Assembly (NCBI GenBank): GCA_963575745.1
Contig: CAUYUJ010000842.1
Location: 21,552-85,551, forward strand
Origin: Prorocentrum cordatum
Taxonomy: Eukaryota > Sar > Dinophyceae > Prorocentrales > Prorocentraceae
Length of the DNA: 64,000 nucleotides
Reading direction: 5' to 3'
This document shows positions 21,013 to 31,585 of the stretch, one piece after another; position 1 is the first letter of the stretch, and every line of letters begins with the position of its first letter. The translations under genes and the position numbers were made by a program. The notes beneath the pieces are model-generated. The model did no database searches. It had not been told where the DNA came from and saw only the letters and a list, made by a program, of their open reading frames with translations.

Positions 21013-21369
21013 GACCCCCGACGTCGTGATTTTTATCACAGCGTCGACCCCCAGAGGTCTGGACCCCTTCCCCGGGACCGGTCTTTCGTCCTGAGCCGTT
21101 TTCTGACACGGCCCCGAGGCCTGGCCAGGGCGCCCAGAGGCCGAGAATAGCGAAGCGTCGCCCGTGCTGATCTTTTTTTCGCGGCGCGGCACAGGGCGAA
21201 AGTAGCGAAACGCAGCGAAACAACTCTCCCGTTGGGATGCTTGCACGACGCGAGACATATACCCGCGCATAGCCGAACGCAGTGAAACACAGCGAACCAA
21301 GTCGCCCGCGGCCCGGCACAGGTCAACGTGGGAGCGATCGGGCGCTCGAGCCGCCGCCGCCGACCGCGG

Positions 21370-21550
21370 AATGTCCCTCCCTCCTCCTCCCTCCCTCCTC
21401 CCTCCCTCCCTCCTCCTCCCCTCCGTCCCTCCTCCCTCCCTCCTCCCTCCCTCCCTCCCTCCTCCCTCCCTCCTCCCTCCTCCTCCCTCCCTCCTCCTCC
21501 CTCCTCCTCCCTCCCTCCCTCCCTCCCTTCCCTCCTTGCCTCCCTCTCCT
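21370..21550 (-). repeat. CCTCCCTCC pyrimidine tract
   Basis: Mixed CCT and CCCT units, distinct from the pure CCT tracts. Confidence 0.9.
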
Positions 21551-21627
21551 GGAGCGATCCGCGCCGCGTCGCAATCCGGCGCCGGGGCCGTCGCGGCGCG
21601 AGCCCGTGGCAGCTCGGCGGACGGCCC

Positions 21628-21826
21628 AGGTCGCGGGAGCCGAAAGATATTAGGCGGGCCGGCGGGAGGGTGCTGCCGAGGCTCAGCCGGTGTGCGCCGC
21701 CTCTGCGGGTCGCGGGGGGGGGGCCCACAGGTCGCGGGAGCCGAAAGATATTGGGAGGGCTGGCGGGAGGTGTTGCTGAGGCTTAGCTGGTGTTCGCCGA
21801 TTCTGCTGGTCGGGGGGCGGGGGCAG
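21628..21826 (+). repeat. ~100-bp tandem duplication
   Basis: CAGGTCGCGGGAGCCGAAAG followed by ATATTNGG, GGGAGG and GCTGAGGCTTAGC(T/C)GGTG-type sequence occurs twice, 100 bp apart. Confidence 0.85.
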
Positions 21827-22286
21827 GGCGCAGCGTTTCATGATGAGCTCCCCGTTGCCTCCCATGCCCCTCTTTTTCTCCGGTCTCTGCGGATATGATC
21901 GCTGCCTCTCACCCGAAGCATTCCGTATCAAGTGGTTGTGTCTTGTTGTTTCATCCCTACATTTTTTGTTCAGCACGGGTTTGCCTTGACGGGCCGACTG
22001 AGTTTTCGCAGCGTTCCGTGTCACACATGCATGTCACCATCCATTGTGTCTATCTGACGTATCTCTAGATAGGGGTTGACGACAAGCGAATGCAGTAACA
22101 ACGAAAGTCATAGATGCGACACGGCAAGCAAGGATGCACGCATGCAGGGAGGCATGGCCAAGAGCTCTCAGGGAGTCAGGGAGGCAGCTCCGATGTGAGA
22201 TCAGAAAGACCACGGGCAGGTCCGCAGGCAAACCCCTGCTCGTCACGATCCGTTGCCCACCCTATAAATCCATTATCACGATTGTG

Positions 22287-23295
22287 TTAAGTCGGGCCTG
22301 TTCCTCTTCAGGAGGAATATTCCAATATAGTCAAAAGATAGTCTGGGGACGATTTGTTTAATGATTTGTTTGGATATTTGTTTGCATATGTTTGGGGTAT
22401 TGCGCGGACCTTACGGCCTGTGCCGCCGACCCTGGAGGCATCGGCTCTCGACGGCAAAGGGGGGGAGAGGGGGGGGAGGATGAAGAGGAGGAGGAGGAGA
22501 AGGAGGAGGAAAAGGGGGGAGGAGGAGCAAGAGGAGGAGGAAGAGGAGGAGGAGGAGAAATGGAAAAGGGAGAGAAGGGGGAGGAGGAGGAAGAGGATGG
22601 AGCAGTCCGTTTCGGTTTGTACCGACACGCTTCAGGAAAAGGTTTTGAAAAGGTTTCAGGACAGGAGAGAAAGCGACGGGCGCAGTGGAAGAGAAGGCTG
22701 TAGGGAAGGGACAGAAGCGACGCCGGGAGGGCGGCGTATCTGACCCAGGACCCCCCCCGGGACCTCTCCCGGGCCCCCCCCCCCTGGCGGGGAAAGGAAG
22801 AAAGGGAAGGGGCTTCCCTTTGACTCAGAGGCGACGTTGTTCCGTTTCGGTTTGTACCGACACGCTTCAGGGAAAGGTTTTAGGACAGGAGAGAAAGCGA
22901 AGGGCGCAGTGGAGGAGAAGGCTGTAGGGAAGGGACAGAAGCGACGCCGGGATGGCGGCGTATCTGACCCAGGACCCCCCCCGGGACCCCCCCCCCTGGC
23001 GGGGAAGGGAGGAGAGGGAGGGGGCTTCCCTTTGACTCAGAGGCGACGTTGTTCCGTTTCGGTTTGTACCGACACGCTTCAGGAAAAGGTTTTAGGACAG
23101 GAGAGAAAGCGACGGGCGCAGTGGAGGAGAAGGCTGTAGGGAAGGGACAGAAGCGACGACGTTGCAGGGAAACGGGAAACAGGAACGACGAGGAAGATGG
23201 GGCAAGCAACAAAGCCTCTTCCACACGCCGACAGGGTCGGCGGATTCTTAATTTTTCATCCAAAATCCCCCTATAGGGGGACAGGCCTGACTTAA
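22287..23295 (+). mobile_element. Long TIR element, copy A (1009 bp)
   Basis: The left terminus is TTAA then GTCGGGCCTGTTCCTCTTC. The right terminus is CCTATAGGGGGACAGGCCTG then ACTTAA, an imperfect inverted repeat. Subterminal sequence matches the short copies. The interior carries TTACGGCCTGTGCCGCCGAC, a GGA tract, three tandem ~220-bp repeats and CACGCCGACAGGGTCGGCGG. The 32098 element has the same interior landmarks in the same order. No transposase frame is visible, so it is non-autonomous. TTAA at both ends would suit a TTAA-duplicating transposase, but the TIR could equally include those bases. Confidence 0.75.
22607..23165 (+). repeat. Three tandem 212-235-bp units inside the long TIR element
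   Basis: Units begin at about 22607, 22842 and 23054 (the last partial), each with TCCGTTTCGGTTTGTACCGA, CACGCTTCAGG, GAAAGCGA(C/A)GGGCGCAGTGG and GCGTATCTGACCCAGGACCC. A single divergent copy of the second half lies at 33160-33270. Confidence 0.9.
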
Positions 23296-23429
23296 CGGTC
23301 GTGCCACAGTCCCTCTGGTCGAGGGCGCGCCGAGGGGGAAATAGCGAGACGGGACAGGCCCCCTGAGAAGGCGGTTGGGCCTCTTGGAAGCCGCCCGCGT
23401 TTTCGGAGAAGTCTTGGACAGAGTCTCGG

Positions 23430-23493
23430 AAGGAGGAGGAGGAGGAGGAGGAGGAGGAGGAGGAGGAGGAGGAGGAGGAGGAGAAGGAGGTCG
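23430..23493 (+). repeat. (GGA)n at the 5' border of the LINE
   Basis: A GGA tract ending GGAGAAGGAGGTCG directly against the spliced-leader copy. A GGA tract also borders the 3' end of the LINE. Confidence 0.95.
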
Positions 23494-23515
23494 TCCGTAG
23501 CCATTTTGGCTCAAG
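23494..23515 (+). other. Exact spliced-leader (dinoSL) copy
   Basis: All 22 bases match the known dinoflagellate spliced-leader consensus (TCCGTAGCC...GGCTCAAG). SL is added to mRNAs by trans-splicing, so a genomic SL at the 5' end of a mobile element indicates integration of a trans-spliced RNA after reverse transcription. It is not next to an SL RNA gene: no snRNA-like body or GT donor follows. Confidence 0.92.
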
Positions 23516-23535
23516 TCCGTAGCATTGGTTCAGGG
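23516..23535 (+). other. Second, decayed spliced-leader copy
   Basis: TCCGTAGCATTGGTTCAGGG directly follows the exact SL and resembles an SL with small deletions. Tandem SL relics are known in dinoflagellate genes and imply at least two rounds of trans-splicing and reintegration. Confidence 0.75.
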
Positions 23536-23660
23536 ATTTGAGAATTCTGGCAGGGGGGATCTTGCGGCCACCACCACGTCCTGGCGGTTCCTGCCAGTGT
23601 GTCTCTCACCACGTTCTGTTTATTGTACCCACCTTCCTCCTGTGATACGCTTCTTCTGAG

Positions 23661-24952
23661 ATGGTGCCTCATCCTTCCTTCGCTCTCGTGCCCTGGGCTC
23701 GCCAGTCGGAGGAAGAGGATATGTGGAAGTACTGGGGTGCAGGAAAGAAGGGCAAGCAGTTCAAAGATCTTGTGTGCTCAGGCTGTGGATACAAAATAAC
23801 CAGCTGGGTGCGCAGTGGTGCTATCATTGTCACGCCCCGTTGCCGCAGATGGCTCCTGCTCGTTCTCCTGTGGCTCAAGGTGTCTGGGTTCCTCAGCGTC
23901 GCGGCCCTCCAGGCTGGTCCACGCTCGCGGGAGGCGGCCCTGGGCGCGGCGGTCAGCCCGCGGGTGCAGCTGGCGGCGCAGGCGGCGGCGCGTCCAAGGG
24001 CAAGGGCAAGGGAGACATGCAACCTGTGCTCGCTGGGGCGCCACAGGCCTCAGGAACTGATGGCGCATCAGGCGCTCCACTTCCTGCAGGTCCTGTCCCC
24101 AACATCTCTGTTGCGGAGGCACAGGAACTGGCTCGTCTTTGTGAGAAGGCAGGTGATGCCAGAGGTGCGCAGTGGTACAGCAACGTCGCGAAAGGCCTGA
24201 CCGCAGCTGAGACTAAGTCCAAGCAGGTGCCTTCGCCTCATCTGGCGGCTCAGCAGCTGCAGGGGCAGGTGCGCAAGCTTGAGAAGCAGCTCGAGACAGA
24301 CTTGGCTCGGATGTTGCGCCTCCAGAGCGAGCTCGCGGAGCAGGTCTCCAAGGTACAGCGCACGAAGCTGGATCTCGAGAAGGCTGACAAGGAGCACAAG
24401 GAAGCTGTGCAGAAGCTGGCCCAGGATTCGAAGGTCAGCAGTCAGCCTGAGTCGACGCCCTCGATTCGGCTTGAGGATCTCATTTCTGGCAAGGTTTATG
24501 TGGCATCGCTCATCAACTGCGACATCCTGGAGGACCTGGATGCGGAGTTGGAGCTGTCGGCCGAGGAGAAAGCAGAAGTGGCCTCTCGTTCGTCGACTCT
24601 TTCTCAGGGCATCGGTGGCATGGCGAAGAAGCTCTTCGCGCAGGCGGTTGAGCAGGCCAAGTCGGCGCAGGCTGCGCACGCGGCGCAGCAGGCCAAGCTG
24701 GCGGGCAACAGGCGCACGCGCAAGGATGGAGAGGCTGCTGCAGGTGGCCCTGATCGGAGCGGAGACGCCGGCTGTCCGTCCGCTTCACCAGGGTCCGCTT
24801 CAGCTTCGTCGGCGTCGCCTGGGGCCTCTGGAGAGGCTGCTGCTGCGGGAGAGGATGTTCGTGCGCGAGCTGCGGCTGCACTTCAAGCCTTGTCGGCTTC
24901 GTCAGGCGATCCCCCCCCCATCAGCAGCTTGAGGGGGGGTCTCCTAGCATGA
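23661..24952 (+). pseudogene. LINE ORF1: zinc ribbon plus coiled coil, frameshifted
   Basis: ATG at 23661 opens a frame reading SEEEDMWKYWGAG and DLVCSGCGYK. The partner cysteines, QWCYHCHAPLP, lie in another frame from about 23800, so a single-base indel at about 23795-23815 splits a C-x2-C...C-x2-C zinc ribbon. The rest of the protein (about 400 residues, to 24952) is Gly/Ala-rich with GGASKGKGKGD (possible RNA binding). A strong coiled coil follows at about 24250-24430 (QLQGQVRKLEKQLETDLARM and onward), then an Ala/Gln-rich tail with basic GNRRTRKDGE. It probably binds element RNA, as ORF1 proteins do; that role is inferred from position and composition. Confidence 0.7.
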
Positions 24953-24959
24953 GCGGCAG

Positions 24960-26160
24960 TGAATTGAGTTCCATTGGTCATCTGTTTGATTGTTTTGCGT
25001 CTCGAGCTTCGGCGATCGGCTCGATGGCCAAGCTTGCGGGGACCAGGCGGTTTAAGCGCTTTCTGTCGGAGGTTTCAGAAGCCGCCACTCCTAGTGAACA
25101 GTCCTGGCCTGCCCCCCTTGAGCCCCCGGAAATGCCCGCCCGCGCCCCTGGGCCTGATCCTAAAGAGCCCCCCCTTTCCGCTCGATGGGTCCTCTGAGTT
25201 TCAGCTGCGGGCGGTCGCCATCAGCGCCAGCCTGGGGGCGGCAAGCAGCTTGCTACAAGAGACCTCAGCTCGCGTGGCTCCTGTGCAAGAACATCATCTG
25301 GGGATCCGGATGATATCGCGACCAAGTCACACATCTGCAAATCTGGTGGATTTCGGACTATTTGGGCGCCAGGTCTACTAGGAGAAGGGGGAGGCACGAG
25401 TTCGGGAGTTTTGGTGGCTGTGCGTGAAGGGCCCGGGCTGTTCACGGCCGAGCAAGTGGTCTTGGCCGAGGGCGGGGCGGTTGCAGGCGCGCTGCGCGCG
25501 TGGGCGCTCGCCCTTCGCCCTCGCCTCCCTCTGCCCGCGCCGCCCCCAAGGACTCTCGGATTGCAACGTGGAAGTTCTTCGTTGTGTTGGTTGTTTTTTT
25601 AGAGGAGCAAGGGTGTGACTTCGTTTTTTTGAGGGGGGGGCTCAATTTCGGCCCCTGTGCCCTGGCCCAAACGAATTCTACCGAGCTTTTGAGGGGGGCG
25701 ACCGTGGCGGCCCCAGGCCGCGCGCGCCCCCCGTCGGGCGGCGCTCGCCCTGACACGTTTGATTTGTTGGTCTGCTCGGCGTCGCTCAGCCGACGCACGC
25801 AGGAGGCCCGCGTCGTCGCGAAGCCGGATCTCCCCCCCCACAAGCCGGTGGAAATCACCTTTCACAGATCCCTGGCCGCTCTCAAGGCCCCCGCCGTCCG
25901 CCGCTCCCCTGACCCCCCGTCGCGTCCGCCTATTGGGCCCCAGCCTTGTCCTGGGGACTGGCCTTCGGCGTCGGAGTGTTCTAGGGCGGCGTGCCAAGCG
26001 GCTCTGGATGGCGAGTTGGTCGAAGCGCGTCGTCTCCTCACCCCTGGTTACCGCCTGTGGGCCGACCAGGCCGAAAGGGATTTGAGTCGGATTTTTGACG
26101 CCCCCTCTCCCTGCCCGCGGCATGATGGGCAAGCGCCCCAAGTTTTTTTTTGATGTCTGT
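24960..26160 (+). pseudogene. LINE endonuclease remnant
   Basis: The clearest part is in the frame from about 25640: GGLNFGPCALAQTN, then ARPDTFDLLVCSASL, and VVAKPDLPPHKPVEITF. These align by eye with the C-terminal half of LINE apurinic-type endonucleases: the GD(F/W)N-x-P-x-x-L strand, the (I/D)YFV-S-x-x-L strand, and the terminal H-(R/K)-PV motif. The conserved Asp of GDxN is a Leu here (GLN). Upstream, 24960-25600 contains short frames and stops where the N-terminal half should be, and I cannot trace it reliably. The section ends near an internal T-run (about 26141-26152). Confidence 0.6.
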
Positions 26161-26622
26161 CTTGAAACCTGGGGGCAAGGTCAAAGACACCCGCCATAGG
26201 TCCATCAATTGGCCGGCGTCGCAACTTCGAGCCCTCATGTTTTACTTCGGGGATGAAGGAGCGGATCTTCGAAGTGAAGGACGCGGCGTTTCCCGAAGCC
26301 TTCAGCGCGTGCCACCCGATGTCGCCGCGCAGCCTGACTCGGAGTGGCACCCTTTTTTTCCAGGCGAGTGCGAGCTTGGCTTCTCGATTTCCTGCCTCCT
26401 CGCCCCTTAGTTTTGCCCCGCGGGGCATCGAAGAATCGCAGTTTAGATCGCTCGGGTTGGATATCGACCAAGAGCTCGACCTCGCTGAACGCCTGGCCTT
26501 CCGCTCGCAGATTGATTCGCTCCAGGGGGAGGTAGATCAGTCTTGCGCCCAGGCTAAGGCGGAAGAGACTGCTAAGGCCAGAGCTACGTGGAAGGAGTGG
26601 GTCACGGAGGGATTGGCTGGAG

Positions 26623-28310
26623 GTGCTCGGAACGCTCAGGTGGCCATTCGGGGCCCTCAGCCGTGGACTCCCACCACCACTCTTTCGGCTGGGGGCGTCG
26701 CGCTGGCTGGCCCTCTCTCCTGGCTCAAGGAAGAGTCGGATAAGTTCGTCTCTATCTGGGGATGAGGGAGAAGGGATTCGGGTGGACGGCTCGTCTTTGC
26801 CTCCTCTCCCTTCCCTTGAACCTGACCAGATCAGGGCGCCGTCGAAGATGTATGGTCGTTCCAGCGCGGTGAGTGTGGATGGCTTCCACTGTCTGCACTA
26901 TTCTCTCCTGTGTGACGACGCCTTGGCGTGCCTTGCTTGTTGGTTCAGTGTAACGGAAATCGCGGGATCTTTGCCGATGCAAATCTCCTGCGCCCTGATG
27001 GCGCTCCTGGGGAAGCCCCGAGGTGGGTTTCGGGCGATCGGTGTTTTTTCGAGCTGGCACCGTCTCTGGGGACGGGCCAGACGACACTTGGCCCGGAATT
27101 GGAAGCTGACCACCCCCGGGAGTGTTGGGCGGCCGGGGCCAACCGAGGAGCGTCTGATGTTGTTTGGCGCCAAGCCTATCGGGCTGAAGTTTGCACCTCG
27201 AAGGGTAAAGTGAGCGCCTCTATGTGTTGGGGCCTTCGTAAGTACTATGAGCACATTGACCTAGGTTACTTGAGGGTCCCTTTTTGCGCCGCGCGTGGGC
27301 TTTGTGGCGGGCTGTTCGTTCGCCACGAGCCTCATCGTAGTCTTCGCCATGGACTGTTTTGATCAGATGCCTCGCCCTTCAGGCTTGGGCTTCGATGCCT
27401 ATGTGGACGACCTGGGTCTCAGCTGCACGGGCGCGGCCAGATCTGTTCTTCGAGCCCTGGTAGCGGGAGCTCGTGCCTTGCGCGAGGGGATCGCGACGGT
27501 TCTCAAATATAAACTAGCGATGTGTAAGATAGGCATGGTTTCTTCTTCCAAAGATGTTGCCTCCCCGCTCGTCCAGACACTTGAACTTGGCCCCCTGGTG
27601 GGCTCGGAAGGTGATGTTGGGAGAGTTACCAACTTGGGGGTGGATTGCACTGCTGGCAGAGATTTACGCGCGCCTGGCCGCGCGGCTAAGTTGAAGTCTA
27701 GGATTGCTGCCACTCTTCGTAAGACCCAGTGCCTGTGCAAAATCAAAGAGGCTCTTGGCAGGAAGACGCTCAAAGTGTTCGCTGCGGGCCCGCTGGCGGG
27801 CGGCGCCTATGGCTCGGGCATTTTCGGCGCCTCCGACCGAGAACTCCCGACGTTGCGCAGAGCCTCCATGTCTTGTATGAGGCCGAGGGCCCAAGGCAGA
27901 TCTCTTGCTGTGCTCAGCCTGCTTGAGAAGGACCCGTGCTGGAGAGTCAGTGTCGCTCCGATTCTGCGGTGCGCGAAGGAAATCTGGCTGTGCCACGCTA
28001 GAGCCTTCCGCTGGTGCCTGTCGTGGGCCGAGCTCCGTGAGGGATGGGCCCTGATCTTTCAGCGTGACGACCTTTCCTGGGCTAAAGTTAGAGGGCCTGT
28101 GTCGGCCCTGCGCATGTGTTCGCGTAGGTTGGGTTGGACCATGCCCGACTTCACGTCGTTTAAGGATGATTTTTGCAGGGGTACTTCGATGACGCTCACG
28201 TCTCCGCCTCTTCTCCCGGTCTGCTGCAGGGGTGCGGTTTTCAGAAACCTTGAGCGTGAGTCAGGTGAACGCTATGGGGTGGGGCACAGACTGTGCTGGG
28301 ATGTTTTTTA
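26623..28310 (+). pseudogene. LINE reverse transcriptase, frameshifted
   Basis: Three frames carry it. Frame 1 (to about 27210) has GKPRGGFRAIGVFSSWHRLW, the region before the palm. Frame 2 (about 27150-27290) has DVVWRQAYRAEVC and CWGLRKYYEHIDL, the motif A region. Frame 3 (27295-28310) has VGFVAGCSFA-type sequence, then FDAYVDDLGLS with the catalytic YVDD at 27400-27411, followed by a thumb-like region (TNLGVDCTAGRD, then KTQCLCKIKEALGRK). In motif A the position where an Asp is expected is Gly (GGC, one transition from GAC). Frameshifts near 27150-27290 and the missing Asp make this copy dead. Confidence 0.8.
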
Positions 28311-28329
28311 GCAGCAGTTAGGATCTTCG

Positions 28330-29847
28330 ATGATCTCGGGCAAGTCAAGGGCCTGCATGCGCGAGCACGCCACCAACGCTTCTTGGACTGGTGCGGATGC
28401 AGTGCGAGCTGGCTACGCTGTCTCTGATCGCTGCCCGCTTTGTGAAGATGCGCTTGACACATCACATCACCGTTTATATGCGCGCCCTGCAGCGTCGAAA
28501 GAGCGCAAGGAGGTATTGCCAGATTGGCTGGTCTGCGCCGCTTGTGATGTGGATGACCCTGAAACGACAGAGTTCTCTTTCGGCATGGTGCGTTCCGTCA
28601 CCCTGGTGACACTATGCCTCCCCCTCGGAGTGTTGGTGGTGTCATCCTGGCGTGGGAAGCTAAAGACCTGCCTTCTCATCTTCCCGCGTGTGGCTCTGAA
28701 ATGGGTGGCTCCTAAGGACTCTATGTGGGGCTATATGTTTATGGATGGCTCTTGCCATCGGCACGTTGTCAAGGAGTTGTCTCGGGCAGGCTGGGCTGTT
28801 GTCACGCTGGGGAAGGATGGCGAGCTCCTGGGCACTCTCAAAGGTCCCCTGTGGGCTCCGTATCCCCAGACCCCGAAAGCGGCTGAATTTGCGGCGTTTG
28901 CCTGGTCGGGGGTCTATGCGTCTGCGCCGTCTATTGGGTTTTCTGGTTGCCAGAATGTCGTGGATCATGTAGCTCTTGGGAAGGACGCGCTCTGCGGCAA
29001 GAGACAGTACAGTGGCCTTGTCCTGCAGGGCACCTTCGAGTATGTTCCCAACCCCCTTGCCCTGAGAAAGGTGTCGGCCCACCGTCGTTTGGGCGAGGAT
29101 GGGAATTCCGCCGAGGAGGGGTTTCGGAGGTTGGGGAATTGTCACGCTGACCTGGCGGCGAAGGGAGGAGCGTCTCTTCACCCTTCTTGCACGCCTACGG
29201 AGATGCAGGCCTTGGATCACACGATCAAGGTCGCGCGGCTTGTTCTTCGAGCAGGCGCGGCCCTCCTCCCACTTTGGCCAAGGCTGGAGTTCCGAGGTGC
29301 GCCCAGATCCCTCCCTTCTCCTCCTGTGGCTCCCTCCTCTTTGGAAGTTGGGAGCAAGGCCGGCAGTTTCTGGCAATGCAGAGTTTGTTTGAGAGGCTCT
29401 CGAGGCAAGGCCCCTCCTTTCGGGAACTGCCAGGGGCATTCGAGACTGGACCAGGGAACGTTGCTCGGTCTGGGGCACAAAGTCGTGGCGTTCCCGTGTT
29501 CGCATCAATCTCAATTATGTTTGGGTCTGTCCTGCAAGTTTTACAGTTCTGGCTCGCAGGTCGTCGAATTGGGCAAGGAGTGTGGCAAGCCGTCCGTCAC
29601 GTCTGGTCCCAACATGAGGAGGCTGAAAGCTGGCCGCCACCCTGACAAGGATCATGTTTCTGTCGGCTTGGACGATTTTGTCTCCTTGCTCTGGCCTCCC
29701 TGGCGGCGTCATTGTAAGGTGTTGTGTAGGACGCCACGCCCCCAGAGGAGGTTCCAGGCCGACCGAGCCTCAGTCGGCCTAGGTGTTTCCCGAGGCATTC
29801 GCGTTGTTGCCCCCCCCAAAAAAAATGTCGGAGGAGGAGGAGGATGA
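28330..29847 (+). pseudogene. LINE C-terminal part: zinc knuckle and RNase H
   Basis: A continuous 505-residue frame. Residues about 36-55 hold DRCPLCEDALDTSHHRLYAR, a zinc knuckle whose last cysteine seems replaced by Arg. RNase H starts at about residue 135: YMFMDGSC (first Asp), TPKAAEFAAFAW (Glu), FSGCQNVVDHV (where S-D-C is usual; Gly replaces Asp), then KVSAHRR and GNCHADLAAKG (last Asp and Ala-Lys). The remaining residues are Cys/His-containing but unrecognised. The frame runs through the A-tract into GGA sequence, so the true stop is uncertain. It was probably once continuous with the RT upstream. Confidence 0.8.
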
Positions 29848-30025
29848 GAAGGAGGAGGAGGAGGAGGAGGAGGAGGAGGAGGGGGGGAGGAGGAGGAGGA
29901 GGAGGAGGAGGAGGAGGAGGAGGAGGAGGAGGAGGAGGAGGGGGAGGAGGAAGAGGATGGGGGAGGAGGAGGAGGAGGAGAAGGAGGAGGGGGAGAAGGA
30001 GGAGGAGGATGGGGGAGGAGGGGAC
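29826..30025 (+). repeat. (GGA)n at the 3' border of the LINE
   Basis: Begins immediately after the A-run that ends the LINE. Confidence 0.95.
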
Positions 30026-30029
30026 CTTC

Positions 30030-30985
30030 TGACCCTTCTCGGAAGGCCCGTCCTCGTCTGCCTCCCCCCACACTGGGCGAGCCGCTGGCTCCTGCGGCGA
30101 CGTTGCGAGAGTGAACTTGGTTCGGGGAGCGTATCGACTGCGCTGCATTCGGGACGATCGAAATGGGTACGGAAAGATGGGGTACAAAGACCGACAGCCA
30201 TCCTTGTTTGTTTTGAACAGGACTCGATGTTGGTGTCGCCACGGCCTGTGCCCATTTGAAACAGAAGGCCGCCTGCCCAACAGCGGCCGCTGTTGGTTTG
30301 GGACATCATTTGTTGTTGGGCAATGTGCCCATTTTTCCGTACCCAATCTGGGTGTCCAAATGCATCACTTACGCACTCGACGAGTGCCCACTGCCTTGTG
30401 AAAGGCGACTTGCAAGCAAGACCCGCAGTTTCTCGGGAAGCGAGATCTGAGATCGCTTTCGTGCGAGCTCCCCTCTCACGAGGCCAGACCGGGGTGGCTC
30501 ACGCCCAGGACCAGGGACGGGGGTTGTGCTATTATGAATTCTCGTTGGCCGCTCTTGTGGATTTTCGATCCGGGGACCGACTATGAACGGATTTGGCTCC
30601 ATCCCCCCTCCTGACGGGTTTTCTGGGCCCCCACTAGTTCGGACCCTCCAGCCGCCACGACTCTTCGGCTTCCCGCGGATCCAGCGGACGCGCAGAGGGG
30701 AGGAGAAGTTGAGACGAACTTCGCGCAGCCTTCACATGTGCCTGTGGCGCCTTCGCGCGCTGCTCTGGAGATGCCGAGGCATGAGGACAGTATTTCGTTG
30801 AAGGGTGTTGCTTTGCTGTTCGGTTTGGAGGGTTGTTGTAGATATCGGACTTGTGTTGAGGCTATTGCGTGATGTGTGCTCTGTAGATTATGGGCCACCT
30901 ATAGTGATGTTGCGCAGACACGTCGTTCGTAGACGTTGATCGGAGTAAGTCGTTCATCACTGGGAGTTTGACGCCCGCGCAGAGG
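30030..30985. other. Unique sequence, no recognised gene
   Basis: Balanced-composition sequence with only short frames and no domain. A small inverted motif, GCCCATTTGAAAC / GTTTGGGACATC, surrounds CAACAGCGGCCGCTGTTGG at about 30280-30298, a near-perfect palindrome. Confidence 0.45.
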
Positions 30986-30986
<1 letters not shown>

Positions 30987-31031
<45 letters not shown>

Positions 31032-31170
31032 TAATATACACATATCATATAACATACCTACCTACCTACCTACCGACCTACCTACCTACCTACATACATA
31101 CGTACGTACGTACGTACATACATGTATGTATGTATATATATATATATGCTGTCTGCATCAACCCCAATTT

Positions 31171-31206
<36 letters not shown>

Positions 31207-31225
31207 CATATATATATACACACAT
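30987..31225. repeat. (AT)n, (CCTA)n, (ACGT/ATAC)n compound microsatellite
   Basis: (AT)n at 30990-31030, CTAC-type units at 31057-31095, TACGTACG and TACATACATG alternation at 31096-31135, then further AT runs. The Tyr/Ile-rich frames over it are artefacts. Confidence 0.95.
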
Positions 31226-31416
31226 ACGATTCGGCAGCAGGTGGGGGCCCAGACCGGTGCTTCAGTGTGGCACGGGAGGGCCACACGAGCCTCGACCCGC
31301 CACAAGAGCCTTCAAGGGGACCCTGAGGGTACCCAAACGCCCTCAGCAAGCCGGCAGCTGCTTCGAAGCAGCCCACGTGCTCTCCAAGACGCCCCAAGAA
31401 AGCTTCAAACTGCTCT

Positions 31417-31438
31417 TCCGTAGCCATTTTGGCTCAGG
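31417..31438 (+). other. Spliced-leader relic
   Basis: Matches the 22-nt SL consensus at 21 positions (ending CTCAGG rather than CTCAAG). It marks the 5' end of a probable integrated cDNA running rightward. Confidence 0.85.
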
Positions 31439-31585
31439 CACTTTGTTCAAACGATGTTGTTTTGGACGCGCTCCGCCGGCTGGGCGGAATGTTTCGATTC
31501 AAGTTAGAGATCCTTACAAAAACACCGCAGACGCGTCCCCCGTGTTTTTTGGGCGCCCGAGCGCCAGCAACAAGATCTGGGGCTG

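Larger units (their letters stand above)
23494..29825 (+). mobile_element. Nearly full-length inactivated LINE (non-LTR retrotransposon)
   Basis: In order: SL relics, ORF1 with zinc ribbon and coiled coil, apurinic-type endonuclease remnant, reverse transcriptase with YVDD, a CPLC-type zinc knuckle, RNase H, then eight C and eight A at 29810-29825. The length is 6.3 kb. Several frameshifts divide the coding region, and acidic residues expected at catalytic sites are missing in three places. Both ends abut (GGA)n, suggesting insertion into, or preference for, that microsatellite. No clear long target-site duplication is visible; only GTCG recurs at the two borders. Confidence 0.85.

Noticed and set aside
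23494-23535. SL RNA gene
   Set aside because: The exact SL is followed by a second SL-like copy instead of a GT splice donor and intron part of an SL RNA, so it is a relic, not a donor gene.
30987-31225. Origin- or promoter-like AT-rich region
   Set aside because: It is a plain (AT)n and tetranucleotide microsatellite, and nothing links it to a nearby gene start.
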